A stretch of DNA of 64,000 nucleotides from Liolophura sinensis (lineage: Eukaryota; Mollusca; Polyplacophora; Chitonida; Chitonidae): positions 23,533,764 through 23,597,763 of the forward strand of contig NC_088306.1 of NCBI RefSeq assembly GCF_032854445.1, in the 5' to 3' direction. Numbering within the stretch: the first letter of the stretch is position 1; each line of letters starts with the position of its first letter. Shown here in pieces: positions 23,425 to 35,101 of the stretch. Both the position numbers and the translations under genes were made by a program. A model generated the notes under the pieces. The model was not told where the DNA came from. It saw only the letters and a list, made by a program, of their open reading frames with translations, and made no database searches.

Positions 23425-23427
<3 letters not shown>
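20418..23427 (+). other. Downstream flank, probably including the mid1ip1 3'UTR
   Basis: Mostly unique, T/A-rich sequence with no SINE and no convincing exon. The absence of repeats for about 3 kb after the stop is unusual for this window and would suit a long 3'UTR. Candidate polyadenylation signals in the plus direction are AATAAA at 22209-22214 and, beyond this entry, at 24021-24026; neither can be confirmed from sequence alone. Confidence 0.35.
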
Positions 23428-23429
<2 letters not shown>

Positions 23430-23497
<68 letters not shown>

Positions 23498-23513
23498 GCA
23501 CACACACACACAA
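23430..23513. repeat. (AT)n followed by (CA)n microsatellite
   Basis: About 30 AT units (one GT interruption) and then CACGCACACACACACACA. Confidence 0.95.
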
Positions 23514-23603
23514 ATTGTGTTAACAGCATGCGACTTTGGAAGTCAATCATTCACTCTTAACAATCGGTCAGTTCATCGTAGATGTTAAGCACTAAATCCC
23601 ATC

Positions 23604-23605
<2 letters not shown>

Positions 23606-23665
<60 letters not shown>

Positions 23666-23681
23666 CGTGTGTGTGTGTGTG
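23606..23681. repeat. (AT)n followed by (GT)n microsatellite
   Basis: About 29 AT units, then GCGTGTGTGTGTGTGTG. It lies 93 bases right of the previous compound tract. Confidence 0.95.
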
Positions 23682-25369
23682 TTTTCTTCAAAAATGTGAC
23701 TAGTGCAAAATCGTCTCTAACTTCTGCTTCAGCATTAGTTTTAATGTCCTTAACACCAAATGTGCGTATAGAGAGCAGTGATATGTAAGATGCTGTTTTG
23801 TTATACCTGTTTGAATTTATTACATGTACATTGTTAAGATTTGTACGCTATATTTCGAAAATTAAAGACATCATTTGTTTGAACTGCAGAGTGGTTTCTT
23901 TGCCATTGTCTTGTTGGATATCTTGTACACATGTACATGGTATAGATTTATCCTCCGGTATAATGTGGATGTGTATGCCATTATCCATGATTTGTTCATG
24001 ATCTCCCTTGAGATTTCCTTAATAAAGAAAATCGAATCTACAAAGGTGGCAACGGATAATTATCACCTTTTTTCTGGTTGGTGCTCTTAGGTAGTCTGGC
24101 TTCCGTGTATTTCCTGGACGATTTTCCCTACGACTGCTGTCCCTGCAGTTTTTGTCAATGGTTTCCTTTTTGTGAGTTTTAATCTTAGTCGTCTTGAACG
24201 ACATTATCGCTTGCGTTGATTGGTCGAACTCCTGTATAGCGATCTCGTTTCTAGAGCGAGATTTGCAGGCTATCAACCTCCTGTTCACTTCTACATCATC
24301 TACCGTTTTTAACAAAACAGACGTTAAGTAACAGGGTTTCGCACTATACATGAACTATATCCTTGCTTTCGGAAGAAGCCACACCTATAAAATGAACATA
24401 GAACAAAAACACGAGCTGGAAATGTGCGTTTCTTGATGTTATCTTATTGGTGAAGCCGCCTTTCAAAAACTGAAAACTGTATGTGAATCTTCAAGGCGTT
24501 AGGCCAATCTCGGCCTTGCACATGCAGGCAGTTGGAGGATTTTCACCGCTTTCGGTTAGCGATAGCTCTGACGTTATATTTGGCAGAATTTTGTTCCCAA
24601 ACCAACGCCAGAGCGCGCAATATTTGAAAACCTGATGCAGTTATTGACGTCGTCTATCACCCAATGTTGTTAAAAGAAGATGAATGAATGAACTATATTG
24701 CAAAAGGCCACCCGGCCCGCGAGCAAACATGGTAATAATAATGTAATCACATACGTCCATGGCGGACAGGTGGTTTGGTACAGCATACATGTGTATTTAT
24801 GAAAAGATGAATGAGAGTTGGGTAAATCACGGAAAAAATGTTCTTGGCATTGTTAGAATCTGGTAGTTTTACGTTCACATACCTGACCACAGCATGGTCA
24901 CCTGCAAAAGTAGGACGCTCAAAATCAAGCATCTGGTTACCTGGTATACCTACAAGTCAAATCTAGTATACCCACATGCCCGGGACAGGTGATGGCGAAT
25001 CAAAATGAGGCACAGATGGTATAATATTTGTCGCGGTCAGCATGTCACATATACTCGACGTTTGTGAAGCAATGGGGAAACTCTTAAAACTACTTCCTTT
25101 TGTTCTTTCCTGTACCACGTCACACTACTTCCTCTAGCATGTGTGTTCACAAAACACGTAGGTAGTACACTGTGGCGTTACAATAGAAAACGATTTGTGC
25201 GGTGTTTTTACTGAAATACGGGCCCATTTGTGTAACGCATCTATCCTTTCACATTTGCGTATGGAACAAAATGGTGCTTTCGTCTCAGCCAGTGATTCAC
25301 CATATGGAAGCAATGCGACAACAACTTATCATGTATGATGGATACACCTTATATACAACATAATTAAGG
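23682..25369. other. No gene supported
   Basis: A 110-codon minus-strand frame at 24019-24351 is open and basic in composition, but has no recognisable motif, no good splice context and no repeat explanation. I leave it unassigned. Confidence 0.4.
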
Positions 25370-25445
25370 TAAACCTTCACCAGTAAGGTCACAGGTTCGA
25401 ATCCAGCTCCCGCTAAGTACGACATAAACACCAAACAAATATAAG
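25370..25445 (+). mobile_element. Short SINE remnant
   Basis: B-box-like ACAGGTTCGAATCCAGCTCC is followed almost at once by a tail, GTACGACATAAACACCAAAC. The middle of the element has been deleted. Confidence 0.5.
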
Positions 25446-26376
25446 CACATATTGCTGCATCACTAAAACGCCATGCCGAACACACCAAACACAACGCGTC
25501 AACCAGTCACAGTGTACAGGTTTATTGTGGTTCAAGGCTGGTCAATACTTGGCATTGTGAATCACCCATAAAACAAGGGACTTCGCATGATCGAAAACCT
25601 TCAGCGTTTTGGAGTGAATAAGTTTTCACATCGCATTTATTACAGCTACATCATTCAGAGAAGGTGTTAAATATAGAAAACAGTGCGTGTATAAGATAGT
25701 TATCTCAAACTTCAAGACTCAGCATTCTCTTCTTATCAATTAACATTAGATATAAATGTTTGTGGACTCACTTTTCATATATCCCCGTCACCAGGTGTGT
25801 AGATATCTTTCCGGACTTCGCTAAAAGTGGATTCTTATTATTGAGAATGATAACAGAGAGTTCTCTTGGCATAATAAGCGATAACTAAACAGGATTTCGA
25901 GCTCTATTATATTTTTTAATATGTCTACATATACATATGTCTACATCCATACTACTAGTCAATGGCTTCGATGCATCCAGTTTGAAACAACACGAAACAA
26001 CATGTTCAGAGAGTTCCCTTGGCGTGCGCATACACTAAACAAACAAGAATAACCAATGCACCGGCCATTACGAAGTGAACAAAACAACGCGGTTTTCTCA
26101 GAAAAACTGCTCGTTGTAGATAAGAATACCGAAAACAAAACCAGAGAAAAAAAAAGATCCCACCTAAAGGAGGTTCTGCTTCTGGCTGAATATCCGCCTT
26201 CTGTGTGTTACATTCCTTGAGGTGAGCAAATGCTAATACGTACGCAGGAAAATATCGGTGTAAAAACAAAAAAGACCAGAAAAGGTGAAGTAGGTTTGAT
26301 GATGTTTTTTTTCTGTTACAAACCCACACACGACAAATGACGTCTAATCTCTGAATGAGGGCTAACGCTGAAATCA
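25446..26376. other. No gene supported
   Basis: The longest frame (26006-26512, minus, 168 codons) has low-complexity hydrophobic patches and no domain resemblance. It is probably a chance frame extended by the C-rich tract at its end. Confidence 0.4.
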
Positions 26377-26405
26377 CCCCCCACCCCGCCTCCCCTCCCC
26401 CTCCC
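26377..26405 (-). other. G-quadruplex-type motif on the minus strand
   Basis: The plus strand shows six C runs of three to six bases within 29 bases (CCCCCC, CCCC, CCC, CCCC, CCCCC, CCC-like). Read on the minus strand it is a dense G-run tract. Confidence 0.55.
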
Positions 26406-26631
26406 TTAGGCGTTTCCACATATCTCCTGATTGGTGTCAGCCACGTGGCTTTGTGGTTTGGCCCTCGATGGTGGCCAACCCAAACGACAAAAAGACAATG
26501 AACGAACCACAATATAAAAATAGAGGATTAATCATGCTGCCTCAGACGGCGATTCTAACATTATATATAGTCGTATTTAAGTGTTGGCCATTGGCGGATT
26601 ATCGTGACTCCCCTACCATAATGTGGTATTT

Positions 26632-26752
26632 CACTTAACACCGCGTAAGTGAAATACTCTTGAGAACGGCGTAAAACACCAATCAAATCAATTTATTTGA
26701 TTGATCCTTTACACTGTACTCAAGAATATTTCACTTTTCACTTTCAATATCT
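26632..26752. mobile_element. Two SINE tails joined tail-to-tail
   Basis: A plus-orientation tail (CGCGTAAGTGAAATACTC to AACACCAATCAAATCAA, 26640-26690) is followed immediately by a minus-orientation tail (TTTATTTGATTGATCC, ACTCAAGAATATTTCAC). Together they form a hairpin-like inverted repeat of about 110 bases. Confidence 0.7.
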
Positions 26753-27676
26753 CAGCACACTGGCCGGGCCATATAGAGCAAGTAAATATATATATATATA
26801 TATGAGCATTATTTATCTGTACTTCAAAAACAGCACCACATAAGTAAACCGTGGTTGTAATGTACGCCGAGCTATGATCGCAGCGTATCGATACGCTTCA
26901 TCAATTCACTGATTTGTTTGCTTGGTAACAATCAAGTGGTCTTTTCTGAAAACTGTTCAGCACGCTTCAGTGAATTGGTACATTGGTGACGAGGTCCACT
27001 GAATGCAGATATCTGCACCGTTTTTTAGCGATCAGGTTTCGTTGAGATAAATGACAATGGTCATCTATAAACACAGACGAATCTAACTGGGGTTTTTTTG
27101 TAGGTTATACAGAATGCTGTCTTGCATGATTAAACTGGCATCCAAGCGTGACTCCAACCCAACATATATCCAAATGCCTGACCCGTCCAACGAAGGGTTA
27201 ATAAGTCCTATGCATTTCTTTTCTTCTTTGCGCCAGTAAAATAATTTTAGAATGTGCGTCTGGCTGTGTGAAATTTTTCAAAGCTGCAATAGAACCAGAT
27301 CAAATCTGACTCGAAATACATAGTTTATCTATTGCATATAATATATCATTCCTACCGAGGTCATGTTATATAACTATATGATACATAATGTTTTTTAAAA
27401 AAAGTTCTTTAAACATTCTTAACAGTCTTAAAAAATTCCTAACATACCATAAATCATTATAATAACCCATCATGAATCTAATGTTTGGTAAAGTGGATCA
27501 TTTTGGCCTACAATTTGCATATTAACAGCCAAAAATATGAGGAAACTAGGACTGAGCTACGATAGTTTATTATAGGTTAGATGTTTTTTTTTTGCTGTAC
27601 ATCAAATGTAAAATATCAAAAGTGTGTTAAAGTTATTCTGAATTTTCAGTTTTCTCTAAAAAACATTTGTATTATA
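26753..27676. other. No gene seen
   Basis: AT-rich sequence with a short (AT)n at ~26789-26804. No coding or RNA signal. Confidence 0.45.
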
Positions 27677-28252
27677 AGTGTATGCGGTATAGCCTCGGGA
27701 TTCACAGCTACATGTTCTCATTAAGTGTATGTGGTTATAGCCTCTGAATTTACAGCTACATGTTCTCATTAAGTGTATGCGGTATAGCCTCTGAATTTAC
27801 AGCTACATGGTCTCATTAAGTGTATGCGGTATAGCCTCTGAATTTACAGCTACATGGTCTCATTAAGTGTATGCGGTATAGCCTCTGAATTTACAGCTAC
27901 ATGTTCTCATTAAGTGTATGCGGTATAGCCTCTGAATTTACAGCTTCATGTTCTCATTAAGTGTATGCGGTATAGCCTCTGAATTTACAGCTACATGGTC
28001 TCTTTAAGTGTATGCGGTATACCCTCTGAATTTACAGCTACATGTTCTCATTAAGTGTATGCGGTATAGCCTCTGAATTTACAGCTACATGTTCTCATTA
28101 AGTGTATGCGGTATAGCCTCTGAATTTACAGCTACATGTTCTCATTAAGTGTATGCGGTATAGCCTCTGAATTTACAGCTACATGTTCTCATTAAGTGTA
28201 TGCGGTATAGCCCCTGGATTTACAGCTACATGTTCTCATTAAGTGTATGTGG
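27677..28252. repeat. 47-bp minisatellite, ~12 copies
   Basis: The unit is ATTAAGTGTATGCGGTATAG, CCTCTGAATTTACAGCTACA, TGTTCTC. Inner copies are nearly identical, while the first and last carry changes (CTCGGGATTCACAG; GTATGTGGTAAAAA), as expected for arrays homogenised from the centre. Confidence 0.95.
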
Positions 28253-30462
28253 TAAAAATCTACGATTGGAACCCAATCTGGGGAGTCCACGTAACCCTTT
28301 GACACACAGTCGCTGTCAATCACAATACGCTATCCACTCATCAAAAATGGTTTTACTTACAGGTCATGTATTTTGATTTTAAAGCTGAACACTGAGGCGT
28401 GAAAAATTTGAAGAGCATGCAATTAGCAAATGACGAACAGAATTAGTCTGGTTCGCGATCGGTCTATTATCATAAATTCTGCTGAATATAACCGGCTTTG
28501 CACGTTAATGGCTGTCACCATAAACCGCGCCCAGCAAACCACATGGTTTTATGACCTACTTAGATTTGCTAACACTATATCCGGTCTATTTCCTTGACTA
28601 TGATGGCACATATCCCTATTAACAATGACGTCAGCGTCAGATAATGACGTCAATCTGGTATTCACTTCTAACAAGGGTAGTATCTACCTGTCTCTGTGTA
28701 GGAAAGGACTATATATATTGTCGTAGAAGTATATATATATATATATATAAGTTTTCGTATAGAAATATACAACACATGTTTCTCTTTCATGACGCTGAAG
28801 GTCATTGGTCACGCAACACCAAGCATGGTTCCCAAAGGACGAATGGATAACATGGTGAGCGTATAGAAAGAGAATTTCACCCAAGCATAAAAGGTATGTC
28901 TACGGAATGTGATTTAAGGTCAAAATATGGGCGTAGATGATTCTAGGTTTGTTTTATTCTTTCAGTAATAAGAGAAATGTGACGGGATAAAACTACCGTT
29001 TTATTCATTCACCCATGCACATCTCATTACTTTAAACTTATGCGAAGAGGATACCTTCAAGAATAAGTGCTCCCGTGGGGCCCCCTGTGTTATAAAAAAA
29101 AGTACCTCTATAGGCAAGAGGCGTAAAATGTGACTAACCTAGAACTCTCGACTCTCGCCTTGGGTTCAGTGATTAGAAAAGGTCCACATCGCTTAAAAAC
29201 ATGATTTTTAGGCACGAAGGATAGATACTCCCAAATCGGTTCCGTGTGACAGCTGACAGTGTTTTTTCAACTACTAGACAATTTGTGAAAAAAATTTACC
29301 AAAAGTAATTTAAAGGCGACGAATGATGGAGGAAACTGAGAAGCTGAACGTCTGTGAACTTGAAAAGTTCCTAAAAGTGGCCCAACATTTTTCATAAGTC
29401 ACTCCTACATTATATTGACAAAAAGAACTATTTGAAGTTAGCGCTTTCTTAAACAACCACTAAACCAGTTTTCAAAAAATATACAAATATACACATTAGG
29501 CTGTGTGTGTTTAAATTTAAATGAACCACTCGGCAGTTTTTAATTATGACTGGAAAACATCACTGAAAAGAAAAAACATTTCTAAAGCAGGTTTATTTAT
29601 CTGTCTGTTTGTCTAAAAATAACCTGTAATGTGTAAGTCTACAACAATAGAGTTTAATAAGCCGCTTCGGAATATTTGTCTTCAGTCACATCAAAAATGT
29701 AAAACTGATATACAGGAAATGAAAAAAGCTTTTCCTTCTTTATAGCCTAGATGTTACTATACATCTCTTGGTTTCCTGTTGGCAGTATCACCAGTAAAAG
29801 AATATAAAGCACAGTAATCTGTATATATAGTACATGACAGATTGAAGTAACAGTGCATTCCACTAACGTTTGTTTTAGTACAATCAAAAAAGGAATCTGG
29901 AAATTTTAACAGAAAGTGTGTTGTCTGAGTGATGCTAGAATGTATTAGGTAACATAACATTGTGCTATATTCAACAGAATATCCTTATATATATATATGT
30001 GTGTTATATTTATCAGAATAATATATCGCAATAGAAGAATACATTCTAACATCAACCAAACAACAGACTTTCTGTTAAAATTAACACATTCATGTTTTGA
30101 GTGTAGTATACCATGACCACTAATAATTTTAGATGGGCTTTTGAATCATACTCTGTAAGTGAATCAACACAGAATTTTACACCTCTTCTGTTCAGTTTTC
30201 AAAAACTGGATTGCCCCTCTTGAAAGTCCTTAGACGTACAAGGAAATCCGTGAATGGGACATCACAGTGCTGCTCTACTTCCCTGTTTTCCCTACATTCT
30301 TTTGAGTTCATTTATGCACTGCCATACATAATGCAACGAAATACGTATCGAATTTGGAAGCAACATTTCGTCATAAGGCCCTTTGAAGAGCGGGAGGCCG
30401 TGAAGTTTTAAGGACAACATTTCAGCACTTAATATTTTAACATCTGCCTGCCTCTCTCTCTC
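28253..30462. other. No gene supported
   Basis: AT-rich. An (AT)n lies at 28729-28749. No recognisable SINE. Confidence 0.4.
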
Positions 30463-30522
30463 TCATACAGGGATCTATTAAAACTTTGTCCAGCGAAGCG
30501 TTAGTTCCCTGCACGTGTACAG
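30463..30522. repeat. Dispersed repeat shared with 53685-53745
   Basis: ACAGGGATCTATTAAA and TGTCCAGCGAAGCGTTAGTT, then CCCTGCACGT, recurs at 53685-53745 with one small insertion. There it forms the end of the third copy of a ~290-bp repeat. Confidence 0.7.
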
Positions 30523-30610
30523 GTTAATAAATCGCCGCCGATGAATTGCTGTATATATATTTGCCATGACATTTTCTTTTGACAAGAGCAAAATTTACGT
30601 CATTAATTAG

Positions 30611-30761
<151 letters not shown>

Positions 30762-32581
30762 TGAATATAACTGTTTTCATCTCGTAAACGCTTAATTCAG
30801 AAAAAAAAAAAAACAGGCGTAGATATCATACGACCTTGAACCTCACCTCTCTGTTATCAGTTAATATTGCTACGCTGTTACAAGTTATCAAGCTGAGTAA
30901 AAGAGAGATAAATGGCTTGTTTTCAATGTTAACATGATGTTCTCCTCGTGTATTGGAAACAATTTCATTTCATTGATTAGATATATATATATATATATCT
31001 ATGAAATTTATGTATGTATGTACCAGAATGCATAAAGCAAAGTACCGAGTGCTGGCTATCACAACATATATATGCTTATATATTACTTTATTCTATGCTG
31101 ACGATAAAAGGTTTAATACGATGTGTTATTGCACTGTCTCTTTGGCTAAAACATGTAGTTTCATTGATCAGTCTGATAAAATATCACGGTAGTATATCTT
31201 TATATTACGAGCAGGTGTAATCCGTTGGGGTTTTTTTGCTATATTTAAGTAATAATTGTGACATAGGTTTACATTTGAAAGTTTATGCATTGACCTGGGG
31301 GTGTGAAAAGTTTCTTTGAATCATTAATACCATAATAACTATTGAAAAGTCATCTTGTCAGCAAAACCAAGTTCGACCGGAATATTTTTGCCCATTTCTT
31401 GCATCTTTTCACTATATGCCAGATGATTGTCAAACCCAAATGTCGTGTCTCTACTGGCTGCGTTATTTTACATTATCCTACAATGTAGCCATCGGGCATG
31501 TTGTGTGTCGAATATTTGCGCATTTCCATTTCTTGCCTGGTTGTCGCCAGACGAAAAGCTGTCCGTCTCCTCTATAGGTATGCAGTTTTCACCCAGTAAG
31601 GCACTTTCTGGACAGCATATTTAGCTACGTCAGACTTAAGTATACTGGTGTAAAGCTTCATCTCTAAATATGCCCTTAGGACTTCAAACAGGTTTACTTG
31701 ACTGCGTCTAATGGTAAGCTTGACTGTCAGTACGGGTCAACCGTAAGGCGTCATGCAGGGACCGCTATATATCCAACGGATGATCAAATCCCTGAGGTGT
31801 TTACATGTGCCCTGTCCTGGTACCCACAAGGTAAAATGGGCACGCCCCATGCCCACCCACGCATTGTCCTCTCAAGCGGATCTACATGACGTTTTAAGGC
31901 GCTTTGTTGCGTATCTGGGACTATATCTCTCTTGTAACTCGATACGATTAAAGATGGCGCTTGTTGAAGCCTTCTCGTGTGGCTCGGTCAGCTGAAGGTC
32001 TTTAATAACGATCACACGCAGATTAAGTGTGAGAAAGGAAACTTTTACAAAGACACACAGATAGTCAGCTATCGGTGCTAGCTAGCTATCAATGAATGAT
32101 GAACCGAAGATCGTCTAAATAGTTAAAGACCTTCTCCTAGGAGACAAATTAGGATATTTTTTTAAAATACTTGCCTGAAGAATACCATATAGGACAAAAC
32201 TTACACGTGGGTAAAAAAAACATTCAATATGGGTGCTGGTATAATTGACATTTAATGCGCATGGCTGATATTTTCGTTAGTTTCAGTATAAAATGATGTG
32301 TATGGTGAGTATTCCTAAGGTGAGATTTGACGTCAAGTAACGCAGTGACAGTTTTGAAATTGGGGAATAGCTTTCATGAGACTTTGTTGCTGAATATGAA
32401 GAACTGTGATAGACTGACGTACCGTACTGTGTTTTGAGAGTATGATATATTAAGTTGTTTGGTTTTAAATACCAAAATCATACCATTTTTTGGTTAATCT
32501 TGATTCATATTCTGCCCAAAAATGTGTCGAACTGTTCATACCCTAATGTTACAACAGCATACATGCCCTAAACAACTTACG
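30762..32581. other. No gene supported
   Basis: Contains an (AT)n at ~30981-31000. Several overlapping 60-80-codon frames at 31427-31995 have no recognisable motif. Confidence 0.4.
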
Positions 32582-32853
32582 AGGGCTCCTCTTGGCTCGG
32601 TTGGTTAGCGCAATAGCGCGGTGTAATGATCCGGGAGCCTCTTACTAATTCGGTCGCTGTGAGTTCAAGTCCAGCCCATGCTGGCTTCCTCTCAGGCCGT
32701 ACGTGGGAAGGTCTGCCAGCAGCCTACGGATAGTCGTGGGTTTCTCCCGGGCTCTGCCCGGTTTCCTCCCACCATAATGCTGACCGCCGTCGTGTAAGTG
32801 AAATACACTAGAGTACGGCGTAAAACACCAATCATATAAATAAATAAACAAAT
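32582..32853 (+). mobile_element. Full-length SINE family A with target-site duplication
   Basis: Head AGGGCTCCTCTTGGCTCGGT, B-box GTGAGTTCAAGTCC, body GGCCGTACGTGGGAAGG, CCGGGCTCTGCCCGG and GACCGCCGTCGTGTAAGTG, and tail AACACCAATCATATAAATAA. It is flanked by AAACAACTTACG (32570-32581) and AAACTACTTACG (32854-32865), an 11/12 match. Confidence 0.93.
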
Positions 32854-32934
32854 AAACTACTTACGTGATCATTTTCTTGTTTCAAATATATATGAGCAAC
32901 AACATTTATGCCGTGACTTTACTTTCTGTTCATG

Positions 32935-33870
32935 TGTTAAGAAAAACTATAGAATGCCCAGCACTTGGGAAATTTAAATGACTCGGAAAATGTCAGGTAA
33001 TTAGGGAAAGTGATTCACAAGGAAAAAATGTCTAATGGTGAGTACAGAAATTACCCATAGTGTGCAAACTGATGCATGTGGAAGATGTATAGCAGTTGGG
33101 AAATCTGATTGACCGGGAAAATGTCTAATGGTGAGTATAGAAATTACCCATAGTGTGCAAACTGATGCACGTGGAAGATGTATAGCAGTTGGGAAATCTG
33201 GTTGACCGGGAAAATGTCTAATGGTGAGTACAGAAATTACCCATAGTGTGCAAACTGATGCATGTGGAAGATGTATAGCAGTTGGGAAATCTGATTGACC
33301 GGGAAAATGTCTAATGGTGAGTATAGAAATTACCCATAGTGTGCAAACTGATGCATGTGGAAGATGTATAGCAGTTGGGAAATCTGATTGACCGGGAAAA
33401 TGTCTAATGGTGAGTATAGAAATTACCCATAGTGTGCAAACTGATGCATGTGGAAAATGTATAGCAGTTGGGAAATCTGATTGACCGGGAAATTACCAAG
33501 TCTGTAAACCGATGTAAGTGGAAAATGTCTAGCACTTGGGAAAAGTGATTGAGTAGGAAAATGTTTAATGGTGAATACAGAACTTACCAAGTTTGTAAAC
33601 TGGTGCAGGTGAAAAATGTCTGGCAAGTGGGAAAAGTGATATGAGTGCGAAAATGTCTAATGTTGAATATAGAAATTACCAAGTGACTGATCAAGTAAAT
33701 TTGCATGTGGAAAAAGGCACTTGGGAGAAGTGACTGAGTGGAAAAATGTCTAATGGTGAGTATAGAACTTAAAAAGTCTGCAAACTGATGCAAGTGGAAA
33801 ATGTCTGGCACGTGGGAAAAGTGATTGACTTGGCAAATGTCTAATGGTGGATACAGATATTATCTATAAT
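32935..33870. repeat. 93-bp tandem array, ~10 copies, degrading rightward
   Basis: CAGTTGGGAAATCTGATTGA recurs at 33093, 33186 and 33279, giving a 93-bp period. Five to six copies at 33000-33500 are near-identical. Copies from 33500 to 33870 are shortened and diverged. The period is divisible by three, so minus-strand frames (MPDIFHLHQF...) stay open without being genes. Confidence 0.93.
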
Positions 33871-34506
33871 GTGGAAAGTGGGGGAAACTGATACACTGAC
33901 GTGTATGGAACTAACTCAAACATAGTGAAAATATGTATATAGTAGGAAAACTAGTGCATGGGGAAATGTCTATTAAAAAAACTGACGTGTATTTGGCTGC
34001 TGACTCCTGAGACTTCTGACTTGCTGGTCAACTGTACATATACAGGTATGCCCTATATACCACAGTCTGTAAAATTAACAGGCGCTTATCTGTTTTGCTG
34101 ACCTATAGCCGTAAGGCCTGTCTTTTGCTGATGTCTCATCGAAGCTGAATATGGACGATCTACATGAACGAGTCATTGTTAAGGCGTAAAGAGGTATTCG
34201 CATGAATCCCGCACGAAGGCAGTTTTCATTTTTTTTTCCTTTTTTTCTTTTTGTTTTGTTTGATGTGTTATAACACCAAGCTGTCTACAAGGGAATATTA
34301 CGTATATGGGTACAAAGAGGAAAAACATCACAAGCTTAACGTGTAATGTATACAGTACGAGCAATAACCCTAAGATATTTCGTCAGATGGTAAGTTTAAC
34401 CCACCTACAGCAAATATTGGAGTGATATGGGCGTATACATAGCTTACATGCACTCACTTCGCCATGCATGTATATAGATATATCTACGCTGGAAAATGAT
34501 CACCAA

Positions 34507-34680
34507 AGTTACACAATATTCACCAGCGTTAAACAAGTGTCAATGTTAAAGAATATTCGCCAATGCTAAGCAATAGTGGTCAATGTTACACAATATTCGC
34601 TAATGTTAAAAAGTATTCGCCAGTGTTACACAATAGCTGCCAATGGTACAGTATATTCGCCAATGTTACACAATATACGC
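34507..34680. repeat. ~20-bp diverged tandem array, ~9 copies
   Basis: Approximate unit ATTCGCCAATGTTACACAAT, with spacing of 18-22 bases and frequent substitutions. Confidence 0.8.
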
Positions 34681-34842
34681 CCCGCCGATTGGATTAACAA
34701 GTAAAGAGAAACCGATATCGATTTAATTGACCGGTTTGACTTTTAAATAATGCTCAGATTTTTGTTCGCTTATGCAATCAATGGCACAGTCAACCAGCTA
34801 ACAGTAGGCCTACACCTGATCATTACCACCGATATCGTGTGA

Positions 34843-35086
34843 TTGTATTTATTTATTTGATTGGTGTTCTACGCCGTACTCAAGAATATTTCACTTATAC
34901 GACGGCGGCCAGCATTATGGTGGGAGGAAACCGGGCAGAGCCCGGGGGAAACCCACCACCATCCGCAGGTTGTTGCCAGACCTTCCAACGTACGGCCGGA
35001 GAGGAAGCCAGCATGAGCTGGACTTGAACTCACAGCGACCGCATTGGTGAGAGGCTCCTGGGTCATTACGCTGCGCTAGCGCGCTA
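34843..35086 (-). mobile_element. SINE family A, minus strand, with 15-bp target-site duplication
   Basis: The tail (TATTTATTTATTTGATTGGT) is at the left and the tRNA-like head at the right. It is bounded by identical ACCGATATCGTGTGA at 34828-34842 and 35087-35101. The head lacks its outer ~20 bases (the CTGAGCCACGGAGGCC part), so this copy was 5'-truncated on insertion. The exact duplication suggests a young insertion. Confidence 0.95.
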
Positions 35087-35101
35087 ACCGATATCGTGTG
35101 A

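Noticed and set aside
23430-23681. Inverted pair of compound microsatellites (AT)n(CA)n and (AT)n(GT)n
   Set aside because: The CA and GT parts lie on the same side of their AT tracts, so the two do not form an inverted repeat. Only the AT parts can pair.
24019-24351. 110-codon basic minus-strand ORF
   Set aside because: Composition is mildly protein-like but it matches nothing I recognise and lacks flanking splice or UTR signals. Not enough to call a gene.
26006-26512. 168-codon minus-strand ORF
   Set aside because: No recognisable domain, poor start context, low-complexity stretches caused by C-rich and A-rich tracts, and no splice signals around it.
27677-28252. Possible CRISPR-like array
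   Set aside because: Units are directly adjacent 47-mers with no variable spacers, in a eukaryotic context. The same holds for the 29-, 63-, 93- and 21-bp arrays.
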